Source: Marasmius tenuissimus
Lineage: Eukaryota > Basidiomycota > Agaricomycetes > Agaricales > Marasmiaceae
DNA: 64,000 nucleotides
Direction: 5' to 3'
Assembly: GCA_029532415.1 (NCBI GenBank)
Contig: JAQOTA010000060.1
Location: 1,364,001-1,428,000, forward strand
The notes beneath the pieces were generated by a model that worked only from the letters and a program-made list of their open reading frames with translations, did no database searches and had not been told where the DNA came from. Each line of letters opens with the position of its first letter. Positions within the stretch are counted from its first letter, which is position 1. The position numbers and the translations under genes are program-made. This document shows, piece after piece, positions 11,526 through 22,108 of the stretch.

Positions 11526-11843
11526 GACGTTTATCACAGGTTTTATTGTCGCAGCCCGGAGACTACAAGTTCCCACCTGATAGGGGTCATGTTACCGCAA
11601 CGTGAGCTCGATAGGGTTCTGGCGTCACTGAAGCTGGGCGGCATTGCGAATTCCTGGCATCCTCGTTAAGTTCGGCGCCCTATATGTACAGACATCAGCA
11701 GGTAGACCATTGGCTTGGCCCGGGCTTAACAAAATCCCCCGCCAAAACAAGAGCCCGGGCTAAGCCTGACCTAAGTCCGTTCACCTGAACAGGCCTAAAG
11801 AAGCGAATTCACTGCTGCGTCACTCTCACAGAGACTCACACAC

Positions 11844-13534
11844 ATGACTTCATCTTTCTCTACCATCGCGAACGGACCCTCGAACCCGGTTCCACCAGGT
11901 TATCCAATCCCCGACCCATGCCTGTCGTTCTGGCTACAAGGAACGCGAAGTTCATCTCTTCTAGGACATCGAACCACCTCTTCTCTACCAACGGAAGCAG
12001 ACATTGTTATCATCGGTTCAGGCATTAGCGGCGCTGCTGTAGCATATTTCCTGCTGACTGGACCGAATCCACCGAAGAATGTGTCGATGTTGGAGGCACG
12101 GGAAGCATGCCACGGAGCGACTGGCCGAAATGGCGGTCATTGTAGACCCGATTGTTATCGAGGTTCGTGATTGATTCCTATCTTCCGTTGCGGTGCTAAT
12201 GATGCTTCGATATCGGATAGGATACAATAGTTACAAGGAGTGGTTCGGAAAGGAGCAGGCGAAAAAGATTCTCCAGAATGAAATGGTTTGTGCATCGAAG
12301 ACTGTTGCTGCCGTGCCCGCTGACTTGGTGCATAGGACACACTCAACCTCGTCACCGAAGTCATTGAGAAGGAGGGTATCGACTGCGACTTCTGGAGGGG
12401 TCTGTCCTTCGATGTTGCAATGGATGAGAAAGCAGTAGAATTCTTCAAGTCAAATTACGAAGCATTCAGAGCAGATGGCGGTGTAACCGATGGAATTGTC
12501 GAGTGGATCGGAGACGCTGTTGAAGCTAAGAAGGTCAGGTTTGTTGAAGGCCGTAAGCCAGACGCGTACTCACTAGCCCCTTTTCTTAGCGTACACGAAC
12601 CACTGACGCGCTCGCAGCAGCAGAATTTCCTGCTTCCTCACTTTGGCCGTACAAGCTCGTTACCCATCTCCTCAAACTCTGCATCGACAAGCATGGAATG
12701 AACCTCCAGACGAACACACCTGTCAAGTCGGTCAGCAACAGCGAGGCGGGGGAATGGACTATCAACACCGACCGCGGGTCAATCAAATCCAACAAAGTTG
12801 TCTTCGCCACTAACGCCTTCACTGCAACGCTTCTCCCTGAATTTCTGGGCAAGATTGCACCATACAAGGGCCAGTGTTCTGCTATTATTCCGACTCGTGC
12901 ATATTCCGGCGAAAAGATGCTCCACCACACCTATTCGCATCGTTACGGCGTTCAGGATTTCGATTACATGATACAGAGACCCAAGGATGGGACTATTATC
13001 ATGGGTGGCGGGCGATGGGAGATTCCTGTCGAGCAGCTCATCGGGAATACGGATGATAACAGCAAGTTCGAGATTTTGACAGAGTACTTGGCTGGATCGA
13101 TGAAAAAGTACATGGAAGGTTGGGGTGACGAATTGCCTGGCGAAGGCCTTCTCTATGACTGGACCGGTAAGTCTATCTTCTGTTTGATTGCACTGAATAC
13201 GGCACTTACCCCGTAGAATAAAGGAATCATGGGCTATACTCCGGAAGCCGTACCCTACGTCGGCGCTATCCATGGAAGACCTGGAGGCTACATCACAGCC
13301 GGCCATTCAGGCCATGGTATGTCTCAACCGTCAACTCGACATCTCACTCGCTGAATCGTCCCTTCAGGTATGGCAAGAACATTTACATGCTCGCGGGGAA
13401 TAGCTGCTTTACTTCGCGGAGATTCTTGGGAATCGACAAGATTGCCCGAATGCTTCCAACCTACTCCAGAGCGGTTACGTTCGAAGAATGTCGAGGAGGT
13501 GTGGTGTAATAACGCAGGTCCTTTAGTGCATTGA
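11844..13534 (+). CDS. FAD-dependent oxidoreductase, DAO family
   Basis: Six exons join in frame: 11844-12162, 12221-12285, 12336-12533, 12590-13166, 13224-13316 and 13368-13534, giving 472 residues. A Rossmann fold follows a 50-residue leader: ADIVIIGSGISGAAVAYFL (GxGxxG), then an acidic strand end (MLEARE) and GATGRNGGHC. The latter is the ARNGG-type flavin contact typical of this fungal subgroup of DadA/GlpO-like oxidases. The C-terminal part has the second FAD segment (GIMGYTPEAVPYVG followed by GHSGHGM). The enzyme probably oxidises a secondary or D-amino acid or a similar amine with oxygen; the substrate cannot be read. The acceptor before exon 5 was set at AAAG, because the nearer AG would give a stop. 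It is divergent from the amino-acid permease. Confidence 0.83.
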
Positions 13535-13945
13535 AAACTGTTCGATCGAGTCTGTAGAACGAGAGACGTCCAGATGTCAAGGAAACGAGGTGAGGGAAAG
13601 AGGCAGAGAAAAAAATTGGGCGCTTAAATGCAGACACGCCCACGTGTGACCCTGTGACCGCGACCAGATCCCAATAACGTACTTACATACTAATGTATCA
13701 GGAGAAGTTACTTACAGTGTAAGTACTGCCTTTTGCATAATTAGCTGAACCGTAGGTTAAGCCCTCAAAGAGAACATGCGTTTTGTCCATCAAAACAATA
13801 CGTACAAACAATGAATCCGGGCCGCTGCTTCCCGTACAGTCATAACGAGTCATTGACGTCGAATATATATATGGAGACCGCGTGAGAGTGGGTTCGTTCT
13901 TTGACTCGCCTTTCCCTCCCCCCACCACCGCTCATTCCTTTCGCC
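13535..13945. other. Boundary between FAD gene and first Helitron
   Basis: This stretch holds a 32-bp module shared with the fold-back repeat at 21 kb (13694-13740) and a TATATATATG run at about 13863-13873, roughly 80 bp before the Helitron start codon. The 5' end of the Helitron should lie here, but the expected TC terminus could not be placed. Confidence 0.45.
13694..13740 (+). repeat. Copy of a 32-bp module with a 15-bp insert
   Basis: The module TGTATCAGGAGAAGTTACT / GCCTTTTGCATAA is found here and, reversed, at 21093-21124. In this copy it is split by 15 extra bases containing the palindrome CTTACA-G-TGTAAG and flanked by TACT on both sides. That layout resembles a transposon excision footprint. 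Confidence 0.55.
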
Positions 13946-16900
13946 ATGGATATTTCCATCGAAGACGTTGCAGTCTCCTCTGTCTCCTTCGACGATCGAC
14001 TCGCTCAATCACGCATCTCACCTCTGTTTCTGGCCTTTAACCCTTCCATCCTCGCTGCTTCAGCCTCCGGGTCTACTGCATGGCTCTCGGTCACAGCAAA
14101 TTACAACGGACAAAAATTCTCGACCTACCACGAATTTCTGATCGACTACACCCTCTCGCCCTCTCTTGAAGCTGTTCTTGCTGCCGACTTTCATATCAAA
14201 TGTCAAGGCCAATTTCCCGCGTTCACTGCGGTGTACTCCGACCAGCCAGGAGGCGGTTCATATATGAGTCTCGCTCCCTTCGGTATGTCAAACACATTAT
14301 ATCTTTATTCGATTTTTTGCCATGGAGACTGAGACACCCTTCTTGACGCAGAACCCACTGTCCTCCCCAGCACATTGTCCCCCTCATTGGAGTCCCGGGG
14401 TGGACCCAGTGCAGTAACTTCCCCCTCGTTGACGCTCTGGGGAGGCGCCGGCGTAGTAGCCCCTTCGGGGGTTTCCTCTATCGTGCATAAAAAGGTTCAT
14501 AGCGAATATAATGATATCGGTTCACAATCAAAAAGTGGTTTGCGTCCTCAGGATCAACCTGTCCGTTTGACTTTGGGCGAGAAATGTGCTGCTGTCCGTC
14601 ATGTTGTGGAGCATCGTACGACTGCGGAAATATTGCGAAGTATGTGTCGTCGGCATCAGAACATGGATCTAAGAGTATCAGGTAATAAGCTTAAGAGTGC
14701 TGCTGTCTTACGCTCGGAGTTTCTAGCACATATTTGTACACAGGCATGTTTGGTGTTGAGGTCGGAGGCCATATCTGTGGGTATACCGTCCGCTGTTCCC
14801 CTGTCTGAAGTCGAGATCCGCGAATCAAACTTAACGCTACTACGAGGCTACTGTACTGCTTCCCGGGGTTCCTCACAGAAGCGAAAAGCAGCACAGAGTA
14901 AAGCTGAAGGTTCGAATAAAAAGTCGCGCGTCTCTGTCGAGGATTCTCCGTCTGGTGGTGCCTTCCCAATCATCCTATCGCAGAGTGAAAAGGATGAAAT
15001 TGTACGAGAGTTTCGTGAGGCTACGAGTAACAGTGCAATGAAGCGGTACGAGTGTTCATTTTGCGGCAGGTTGGAGCAGGCGGACCACGTCAGAATGAGG
15101 TCTACAAGCCAGCTTGACTTGTCATTGTTAGAGGATGCTGTCAGGGAGCTCCGGGAGGCCACTGGGCAACACTGTATCAAAAGCTTCAATGCGGCGTCAC
15201 TGATCAATGGGTCATATGTTCTCTGTCACTTCTGTGATTCATCTGTTGCAAAAAACACCTTTCAGTCTTTACCCGTTCGGAGTTATGCAAATGGTCTCTG
15301 GATAGGAGATGTTCCTGATGAGCTACAAGGCTTGACCTTCCTAGAGGAACAGTGTGTCGCGCGAGCTCGTGCTACGAGGTGTATGTATAAGTTAAGCTTG
15401 ACGTCGGCTGGTCAATTTGCTGCTCGAGGGAACGTCTGTATCCTGCCTCAGGACACAAGCTCAATATTGAATGCTATGCCGCCACCAATATCACGTATTC
15501 GCGATGAGATTTGTGTCATTCTGGTGGGATCCCCTGACGTTGAGGTTACCTATGACATGCTGAAGCGGTCTCCATTGCTGGTGCGAAGGAAGAGAATTGA
15601 GCGCGCACTATTGTGGCTGGTTGATCACAATCCATTGTATAAGGATCTGAAGAGAGAAGAGGTTCTTGACAATTTGAAGGAATATCCTGAGAATGGTTGC
15701 CCACTTGCTGTTACGGACTTTTTGCGGACAGATTCTGCTAGTAATCAGGGTACGTCGTACACGTCCTATTCTGATCAAGCCAATGCCGAGCTGTTTGATG
15801 GGTCAGATGGCAGATTTGAGCTCGTTTCTACCACACTCGTTGATGCCGATAATATGAACACGACCTACAAACAAAGGAAACTAGAAGCGCTCAGGATACT
15901 TAAAAATCAGCAATGGGGTTTCGTGAAATTTCCGTCGGGTAATATGCCATTGTCAACAAGTAAGAATCCTAACGTTTTTGGTTGGTTATGGCCTGTGCTG
16001 TTTCCATATGGTGTAGGAATGCCCGATAACAATAATGTCAGAGCGTCCACGGGGTTCGGGTTCCGGAACGTTGACACTGCTCCTCACATTGGGCATCTAC
16101 TTACTCTGGCGGATCGTCGCTTCCAAAAGCACAAGTCGTTTGGTTTTGTGATGAATAATATCATTCAGCGTCGCCAGTCCTCCTTTAAATCACGCCTTGC
16201 AACAAAGCGGTCATGGTTTCCGGTTATACAGAGTCTAATAGAGGAGGTTGACGAGGAGGCCATGGCGAGTTACCAAGCTAAATTGGACAAGAATGAATTC
16301 GGGCCATTTCCTAAACCAGAGACACCAGGTGAGAAGGCTGCTGTCCAGTTAATGAAGCATCTCAGCTATGTTTCGGATCATATACCAGGGTCTATCGGGG
16401 ACGTAAATACTATGAAGCAACAGATCCGTAGTAAGATCATGTGCGATGGCCTACCTCATTTTTTCGCGACGGTGAATCCAGCAGATTCTCATAACCCGAT
16501 AGCACAAGTTCTGGCAGGAAGGGAAATTGATTTAGACAAGATATTTGACTCACTTGGTGAAATTGAAAAAGAGGCAAGTACAAGGGCAAAAGTCATTGCT
16601 GATAATCCAGTCGCGGGCGCGGAGTTCTTCCATTTAATGGTTACAAAATTCTTCGATATTATCCTGGGTGCAAAGCGAGTCGCAAAAATTGGCGTTCTTG
16701 GAAAGGTGAAAGGGTGGTATGCAGTCGTTGAATCACAAGTGCGAGGTTCGCTTCATCTTCATATTCTCATTTGGATTGATGGTGCGCCAGCCTCACCCAT
16801 AGATATGAAAGAAAGGATGAATACAGATCCTGCATTCAAGGAAAAGCTCGCAGCATGGTACGACGACATCATCTGTCAAAGCTTCGTCAGGGACACTATT

Positions 16901-17700
16901 CCATATATGCCTCGGCCTGGTAGTGCAAAGCAAGAGCCTGTCTTGAGTCGTCCGTTAGATCCTGATTCTTCAGACTATAAGCAGAGACGGGACCAGCATC
17001 ACCGAGATCTATGTGAAAATTGTGGTTTGGTTCATGGGCACAATGCTACCTGCTTTAAGCATATCCCTCGTGGGATCCGCACTCTCATTGATGCAGATAG
17101 GGACTGTCGGTTTGAGCTTCCAAGACAACTAGTTCACGAGACACACTTTGATGAAGAGGGCGACCTTGTAATTCGGTGCGAAGAGGGACATCTTAATGGT
17201 CATAATCCTACAGCTACACTTTGTTTGGGTTGTAACACTGATTTAAAGCAAACAGCATCAGGACCTGTTGCAATGACTATGGTTGAATATATGTGTAACT
17301 ATACCGCAAAGCTTCAACTCGATACTTCAGTGGTTTTTTCTGCATTATGCGCATCAATCAAGTTTCTACAGGATAACCCTCCTGTGGATGTTGACGGGAA
17401 TATTGACCATACTGAATGCAGCCGGCAAATGATGGTTAAAGCAACAAATAAGCTTGTAGGTAAAAGAGAGCTCACAGGCCAGCAAACTGCCAGTTATCTT
17501 CTTGGCCGGAAAAACCGATATACGTCTGATGAGTTTCGAGAGTACTGGTGGTCATCCATGTTGAGGGATATTGCGCGGAATGAGTTTACAGAGGATCTCC
17601 TCGCGGCTGACATTGTCTTAGATGAGGGTGAAGGTGAAGGTAACACACAGCGTATGACCATACCTGAGGACGAAGATGATTCTATCGTGATCTTATCCGC
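13946..17700 (+). mobile_element. Helitron copy 1, Rep part only (truncated)
   Basis: This is a rolling-circle transposon gene. Exon 1 (13946-14284) encodes a roughly 113-residue N-terminal domain starting MDISIEDV. An intron (14285-14350) then leads in phase into the long frame from 14351. The long frame has a zinc-finger-like segment (YECSFCG ... YVLCHFC), the Rep HUH motif (SLHLHILIWIDG near 16750) and the two-tyrosine motif (EYMCNYTAK near 17290). These are the DNA nicking and joining residues of Helitron Rep. The frame then loses similarity to copy 2 at codon boundary VILSA (17700) and stops at 17779, so the Pif1-type helicase is missing. The cut coincides with the TGTAGC end of the next element. 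Copy 1 cannot be autonomous. Its overall layout matches copy 2 at 22-29 kb, which lies inverted to it. Confidence 0.85.
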
Positions 17701-17835
17701 TGTAGCGCCTGCTATTAAAAAGCAGCTTCGGAGCCTTGTTTTGTGCGATTTTAGCATAAAACAGATAAGAAATGACTAGGTAATACGAGTACTAGAGCGA
17801 GTCCCGAGCGGCTAGTAAAAGGCTCAGATCCTAGC

Positions 17836-17874
17836 ATAAGGAGAGAATAGCGCCTCGGAGGCGTCTCTCCTTAT
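17836..17874. repeat. Hairpin with 10-bp stem around a palindromic motif
   Basis: ATAAGGAGAG (17836-17845) pairs perfectly with CTCTCCTTAT (17865-17874). Between them CGCCT and AGGCG pair around CGG, which is itself one of the element's repeated motifs. The result is a two-storey stem. Confidence 0.65.
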
Positions 17875-18174
17875 CTCTGAAAACTGTAGGAGTCGTATAA
17901 CTGACGAAAGTATCACTTCGGAGGCACGACTAGGACCTGTAGTCATAACAAGGGAATATCTCCAGTGGCTCGGAGGCATCGTATTAGGGATTAGAATAAC
18001 AGAATCAGACTTGACGAAGACCCGTACTAGTAGGGATAGACAGAGGAGGTCACCGCGGAAGCATGGATGGTCGGAAAGCGAGACTAAGTCGAGCCTCAGA
18101 AGCTTGGTATAAGGTCGAGGCCTCGCTTTGGAGGCATGATTGATTCAAGTATACTAGGTATACTACAGGTTACG

Positions 18175-18765
18175 CTAGTCATCCATATTGGCTAGAGCTA
18201 CCTCGTCCCAACCGAAGTAATTATCTACGTCGGAATCTTCAGGATAATAAGAATCAATGAAGGTTTCATAATCTAGATAATCGGTATAGAATGGATCGCA
18301 TAAAATAGGATTATAGAAAGAAAAGGATCGAGAGAGCCAACGACCCATGACAGGGGAATACTGGAAGAAAGAGAGCTTGGTATAGTCAAGCTTCGGAGGT
18401 GCTGGGCACTCAGCACAGCTGGCGACGGCGTCGATCCAAGCGTTGACGGCTCCAGGAGTACGAGCGGTTTTGAAGTCGAGGAATCCCACTCGAGCAATGG
18501 ACTCGGCAACCATGTCGATGATAGACCTGGCGTCGTGAGGAATGAAGTGGTCAAAGGTGTCCTTGCAGAGATAGATTTCGTCCTGGATCATGTTGTAACG
18601 AATCACGTAGCCCCAGTAGAAGGATCTGTGGCGACTGAGGAAGAACTGCTGGAAGATGATTCCGAGGATAGCTTCTCGTTCTGCGTCGAGTGGAATGGGT
18701 AGGATGATGCGGCGCTCCTTGATCTTATCAGAGTAATCTTCTGGATACCACCAGAGCTTATACAA
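18175..18765 (-). CDS. Unknown 196-residue protein inside the LTR-like element
   Basis: One uninterrupted frame of 196 codons lies on the minus strand, opposite to the TATA box of the element. The product is unusually rich in Trp, Tyr, Phe and Asp/Glu, with a basic-aliphatic patch near the start (KERRIILPIPL) and an acidic tail rich in Tyr and Asp (SYYPEDSDVDNYFG). No signal peptide, membrane segment or family motif was recognised. The composition is protein-like and not simple repeat, which argues for a real or recently real gene carried by the element. A start further upstream, or splicing, cannot be excluded. The function is unknown. Confidence 0.4.
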   Translation of the reverse strand: MYKLWWYPEDYSDKIKERRIILPIPLDAEREAILGIIFQQFFLSRHRSFYWGYVIRYNMIQDEIYLCKDTFDHFIPHDARSIIDMVAESIARVGFLDFKTARTPGAVNAWIDAVASCAECPAPPKLDYTKLSFFQYSPVMGRWLSRSFSFYNPILCDPFYTDYLDYETFIDSYYPEDSDVDNYFGWDEVALANMDD

Positions 18766-19714
18766 CTCTGGAGAGGAAGTCAGAAGGCCGCCTCGGAATC
18801 TAGAAAGTAGAAAGGCTTACTATAGAGTAAGTTGCGAAAGTGGTCTTCAATGTCATGCAAGCGTGCCATAGTACGCTCGGGGAAAAGTAAGCAAGGAAGT
18901 GGGACAACCTAGCACTTGCTTTTACTGACCTCTGGACTGGCCGCTGAAATGGAAATTTTACTTTGGAAACTAGGAAATTAGCGCTTCGGAGGCGTGGATC
19001 CGAACCAGGCACTGGGCGCTAAACAATGATCGAGAAGTGATCGAAGGAGTTGCACCGTCGAGGTACCTCCCTTGTACTTGTACAAGGAGATATTGACTGT
19101 ACTAGGGGCATAGTTGGTGCTAGTGGCAAAACACAGTGCTCAACTGCGCTGGGAGGCAAGGGACTAGAAAGAAAGGAATGGTGTACCAAAGAATCGAGTA
19201 GGAGTTCTGGCTGAACCATTGAACTATTACCCGGTATCCAAGGCACCAAGATTGGATATAGTGGGGCGGCCATATGGATGGCAGGACGTCAGAATTATCC
19301 GAGCTATGGAAGGACATTGACCTGGCTATGAACGGCTGGGTAACTCCATGAATATAGGCATCTAGTAGCACTTCGGAGGCACGTACTTTGCTTCAGACGA
19401 AGTGAGTATATGCTTCGGAGGCAGACAGAACAGGATGACCTATGACGATTGAAGGGTCTAGAACCGGAGAATCAATGCTGCGGAGGCAGATAGGCAGAAC
19501 GGAACCATCGATAGGAGAGACCCGGAAGAAAAGAATGTTAGAGAATGTTCGAGGCTGATGATACTTCCGAAGCAAATTATTGGTTTTGACTTTGGGGTTC
19601 AAAAGCGTAGATTAAACACAAAACTCTCCAAGTATATTCCAAAGTAGGTAGTTTATGCCTCCGAGGCATGGTTTATTCGATATTTGTACAATTAGGTAGA
19701 ATTAGAGCCTCCTA

Positions 19715-19726
19715 GGGTATATAAGC
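19715..19726 (+). promoter_or_regulatory. TATA-box candidate of the LTR-like element
   Basis: GGTATATAAGC lies in a GC-neutral context, downstream of the motif array and upstream of a motif-poor leader. It is placed where a U3/R boundary would be expected. Confidence 0.4.
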
Positions 19727-20406
19727 AGTGGGGTTTTCATCAAGAATCCCCAAGCAATCCGTACGATTAGTATTCAGAGGATACGAAGCTATTCCACTTG
19801 TTGGGTAGTCAGTTGACTCAGGAGCGCTTCTGGAGAGACATTAGAACGGAATAGAACTTTGTTTGCCCAAACCTAGAAAATCCATTGAACACTTGCTTGA
19901 CCTTGACTTTGCATTGTTTGTCTGCGACGCCGACTTGACTGGCTGAGCTATTGTTGAACTTCCGAAGCTAATTGGGCTGAGGATATTGTTTGCCGTTGAC
20001 AGTTGGTCTTCGGTCATTGACAGACTTGATTGGAGTCTTATTGCCATTGTTTGATTTGATTGTCTTGTTACCCCTCGCTGTTCGAGTGGTTCTGAAGCTA
20101 GTTGAAGCCTAAGAACGCACTTCCGAAGCACCAAACAAAACTCTACGCTCCCCGAAACAACCTATAAACCTCTCTTCCAAACCCCACTTTTGACCTCCGA
20201 ACTGGTTTCAGAGGCGAAGCTACCTTAGTTGGATAGTTTCTTGAGTCAGATTTCCTTCAGCCTACTATTGCAGTCTGGCTAAGAGCGGAACCTACGATCA
20301 ACGCCGATCCCGATTCCTGCACCCTTCAGCTACACTCTTGAGTGTTGGGAGGATTTGACCTACGAGTTAGATTTTATTATACACTGCGAGTGGCGCTTTA
20401 CAACGG

Positions 20407-20512
20407 TTCAGCTCCCGCCTCGCAGGGGCCTAATCCATCGTCATTCCGTGAAAATGGGAAAAAAGTTTTTGCCTTACGTGACCCGGTCCGGTACTTCCAG
20501 CCGCAGCGGCAG
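20407..20512 (+). repeat. Inverted repeat, left arm
   Basis: The 106-bp arm begins TTCAGCTCCCGCCTCG and ends with the small hairpin GCCGC-A-GCGGC. Apart from a 32-bp gap after ATCCATCGTCA and several single substitutions, it matches the reverse complement of 21023-21161. It contains an A-rich run (AAAATGGGAAAAAAG) and the GC-rich segment ACCCGGTCCGGTAC. Confidence 0.7.
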
Positions 20513-21022
20513 GCGGGATTTTCCGAGAGGAACTGGAGGGTACTTAGTGGCGTGAGCAACGCAGGGCGTATTGGCCACGGGCTATGAGGTCCTATGCTGA
20601 ATAGGATGATCAGCAACAATAATCTTGAGACTTGTAAACATTTCCGGAGTCATTGTAGTAGATAATCATGTGGGGTGCCCATTTGTACTTCCCAGTTACG
20701 TTGCAGCTTATTGATACATCACACTCCGACTGTTTCCCTAACTGGTGATAGAAATTGACCGCAACCGCAGGGTTTGAGGCAATAAAGCAATGGTGTTATT
20801 CATGCTTCAGGAATCAGTCACTGAATGAGTCTTGTAAGTTGTGTTCATCTGGACGGTTACGGTAGCAGTGGTTGCCTTCAAAGCGGCCATGAGGCTGTAA
20901 AGCTCATCAAATACTTCAACATCCTGTACTGATGACATTGAAGGAGAAGTCGTGTTGGGTGTATCGACATGCTAGCTACCCACTCACTGGACTGATCATG
21001 ACTGCGGAGCTTCAAAATGTCT

Positions 21023-21161
21023 CTGCCGCTGCGGCTGGAAGTACCGGACCGGGTCACGTAAGGCAAAAAACTTTTTTCCCATTTTCACGGAATTATGCAA
21101 AAGGCAGTAACTTCTCCTGATACATGACAATGGATTGGGCCTCTTCGAGGCGGTAGCTGAA
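21023..21161 (-). repeat. Inverted repeat, right arm (with extra 32-bp module)
   Basis: This is the reverse complement of the left arm, 139 bp long. It is longer because it carries the 32-bp module TGTATCAGG...GCATAA (21093-21124), which is absent from the left arm and present upstream of Helitron copy 1. The GCCGC-A-GCGGC hairpin faces the spacer in both arms. Confidence 0.7.
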
Positions 21162-22108
21162 TCTTTACGTTCAAAATATGGCTTTGATTACAGACCAGGG
21201 TTTCAAACGCAGAGCCAAATACCGAGAAAGTACAGTGAAGGAAAAATAAAGGGAGAAAGATCATAAAACCTGGACCAAGTACAATAAGGTAATGCACGAG
21301 CTTTTCCACGCCAGTATTCCATCTTTTGTTGTCCTGACATACAGATGAGTCGGTAGGTCAAACAGCGAGTTCAATTGAGACTCACATTGTCCCCTCCCCC
21401 CACGTTGATTGACCGAGGACCACGGCTGTTTATCACTTTGCCTCGCCGGCATTCATCACCCGACCGTTGCGTAATTCGTGTTCAACTGTTGAGCGTCGTC
21501 TCATTCTCGAACCATCATGAAAGATTGACCGTTTCCTCGTACACCTTATTTTCTTTTTGTCTTTCTTATTCCTCTCGTTGTCCTGATCTTCCAATGCAGG
21601 GCAAAACTTATCGTCTTTGTTAACGATGCGACGCGAGTTCGGTAAGTCGGGCGGTTATTTTCGAGTTTTTCATCTGCAGACTGAACTGTCGTGTCAGTGA
21701 ATTTTCCTATTCGAAGATGGACGACCTACGTGCAGTAAGACCAAGGGTAGGAAAATTCTGGACACAGAGGGCTCAGAGAATCACTTGAGAAGGGCATGAT
21801 CGGCAGTTGGGAGGTTATTGGATGAAACAGCCATCTGAAGTCGGCCGTTGTGCAAACTCGGAAGGAGGTGGTACTTGTTCAAGGGAAGAAGGAATAACGG
21901 TGCGATCCGGGACGAAGAAGAGTTCAGGATCGGTAGTATGGGTGGGAGAAGGGGAATATTGGCGGTGAATGTGGACTAAGCCGGGTCACTATGGAGGGTT
22001 GGAGGCGTGTGGGTAGGCGCTGGGTCACCGAGGTCGAAATAAGATGTAGAAAGCTGAGGGGAAATGACGGGGGATCCGGTACGTTTTGTGCTGTATACCC
22101 CTACTTTA

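Larger units (their letters stand above)
11147..11843. other. Intergenic with short direct repeats
   Basis: This is the divergent region between the permease and the FAD oxidoreductase. It contains a roughly 40 bp direct repeat (11199-11336) and a cluster of three AACAAGGGCTC units (about 11450-11525). A short segment around 11720-11765 has two inverted CCCGGGCTTA-like halves (GCCCGGGCTTAAC and GAGCCCGGGCTAAG). No coding sequence is supported. Confidence 0.5.
17701..20334 (+). mobile_element. LTR-like element with GCTTCGGAGGC motif array
   Basis: The element interrupts the Helitron frame exactly at TGTAGC (17701) and is proposed to end at GCTACA (20329-20334), a 6-bp inverted terminus of TG..CA type as in LTRs. 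Inside are about fifteen to twenty copies of a near-palindrome of the form GC(T/C)TCGGAGGC or its reverse complement, e.g. near 17855, 17918, 17970, 18128, 18392, 18985, 19371, 19415, 19479 and 19661, fading to GAAGC variants near 20110. The motif was not noticed outside these limits. A TATATAAG box lies near 19718, followed by a pyrimidine-rich, leader-like stretch, consistent with U3-R-U5 order on the plus strand. No reverse transcriptase, integrase or tRNA primer site was found and no target duplication fits, so it may be a long solo LTR or a non-autonomous element. Confidence 0.5.
20335..22108. other. Non-coding stretch between transposons, with fold-back repeat
   Basis: No gene is supported. 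The stretch contains the inverted repeat pair at 20407-20512 and 21023-21161 with a 510-bp spacer. The remainder (21162-22108) should include the 3' end of Helitron copy 2, but no convincing CTRR end with preceding hairpin was identified. Confidence 0.45.

Noticed and set aside
20329..20345. Target-site duplication for the LTR-like element
   Set aside because: The five bases before 17701 (TCCGC) do not recur after 20334.
20335..20360. tRNA primer-binding site after the LTR-like end (TGGGAGGATTTGACC)
   Set aside because: Its reverse complement resembles a T-arm, but the acceptor-stem spacing to CCA is too short for a tRNA 3' end.
21000..22108. Helitron 3' terminus (hairpin followed by CTRR)
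   Set aside because: Candidate hairpins exist but none is followed by the expected end with an A/T target junction, so no boundary is claimed.
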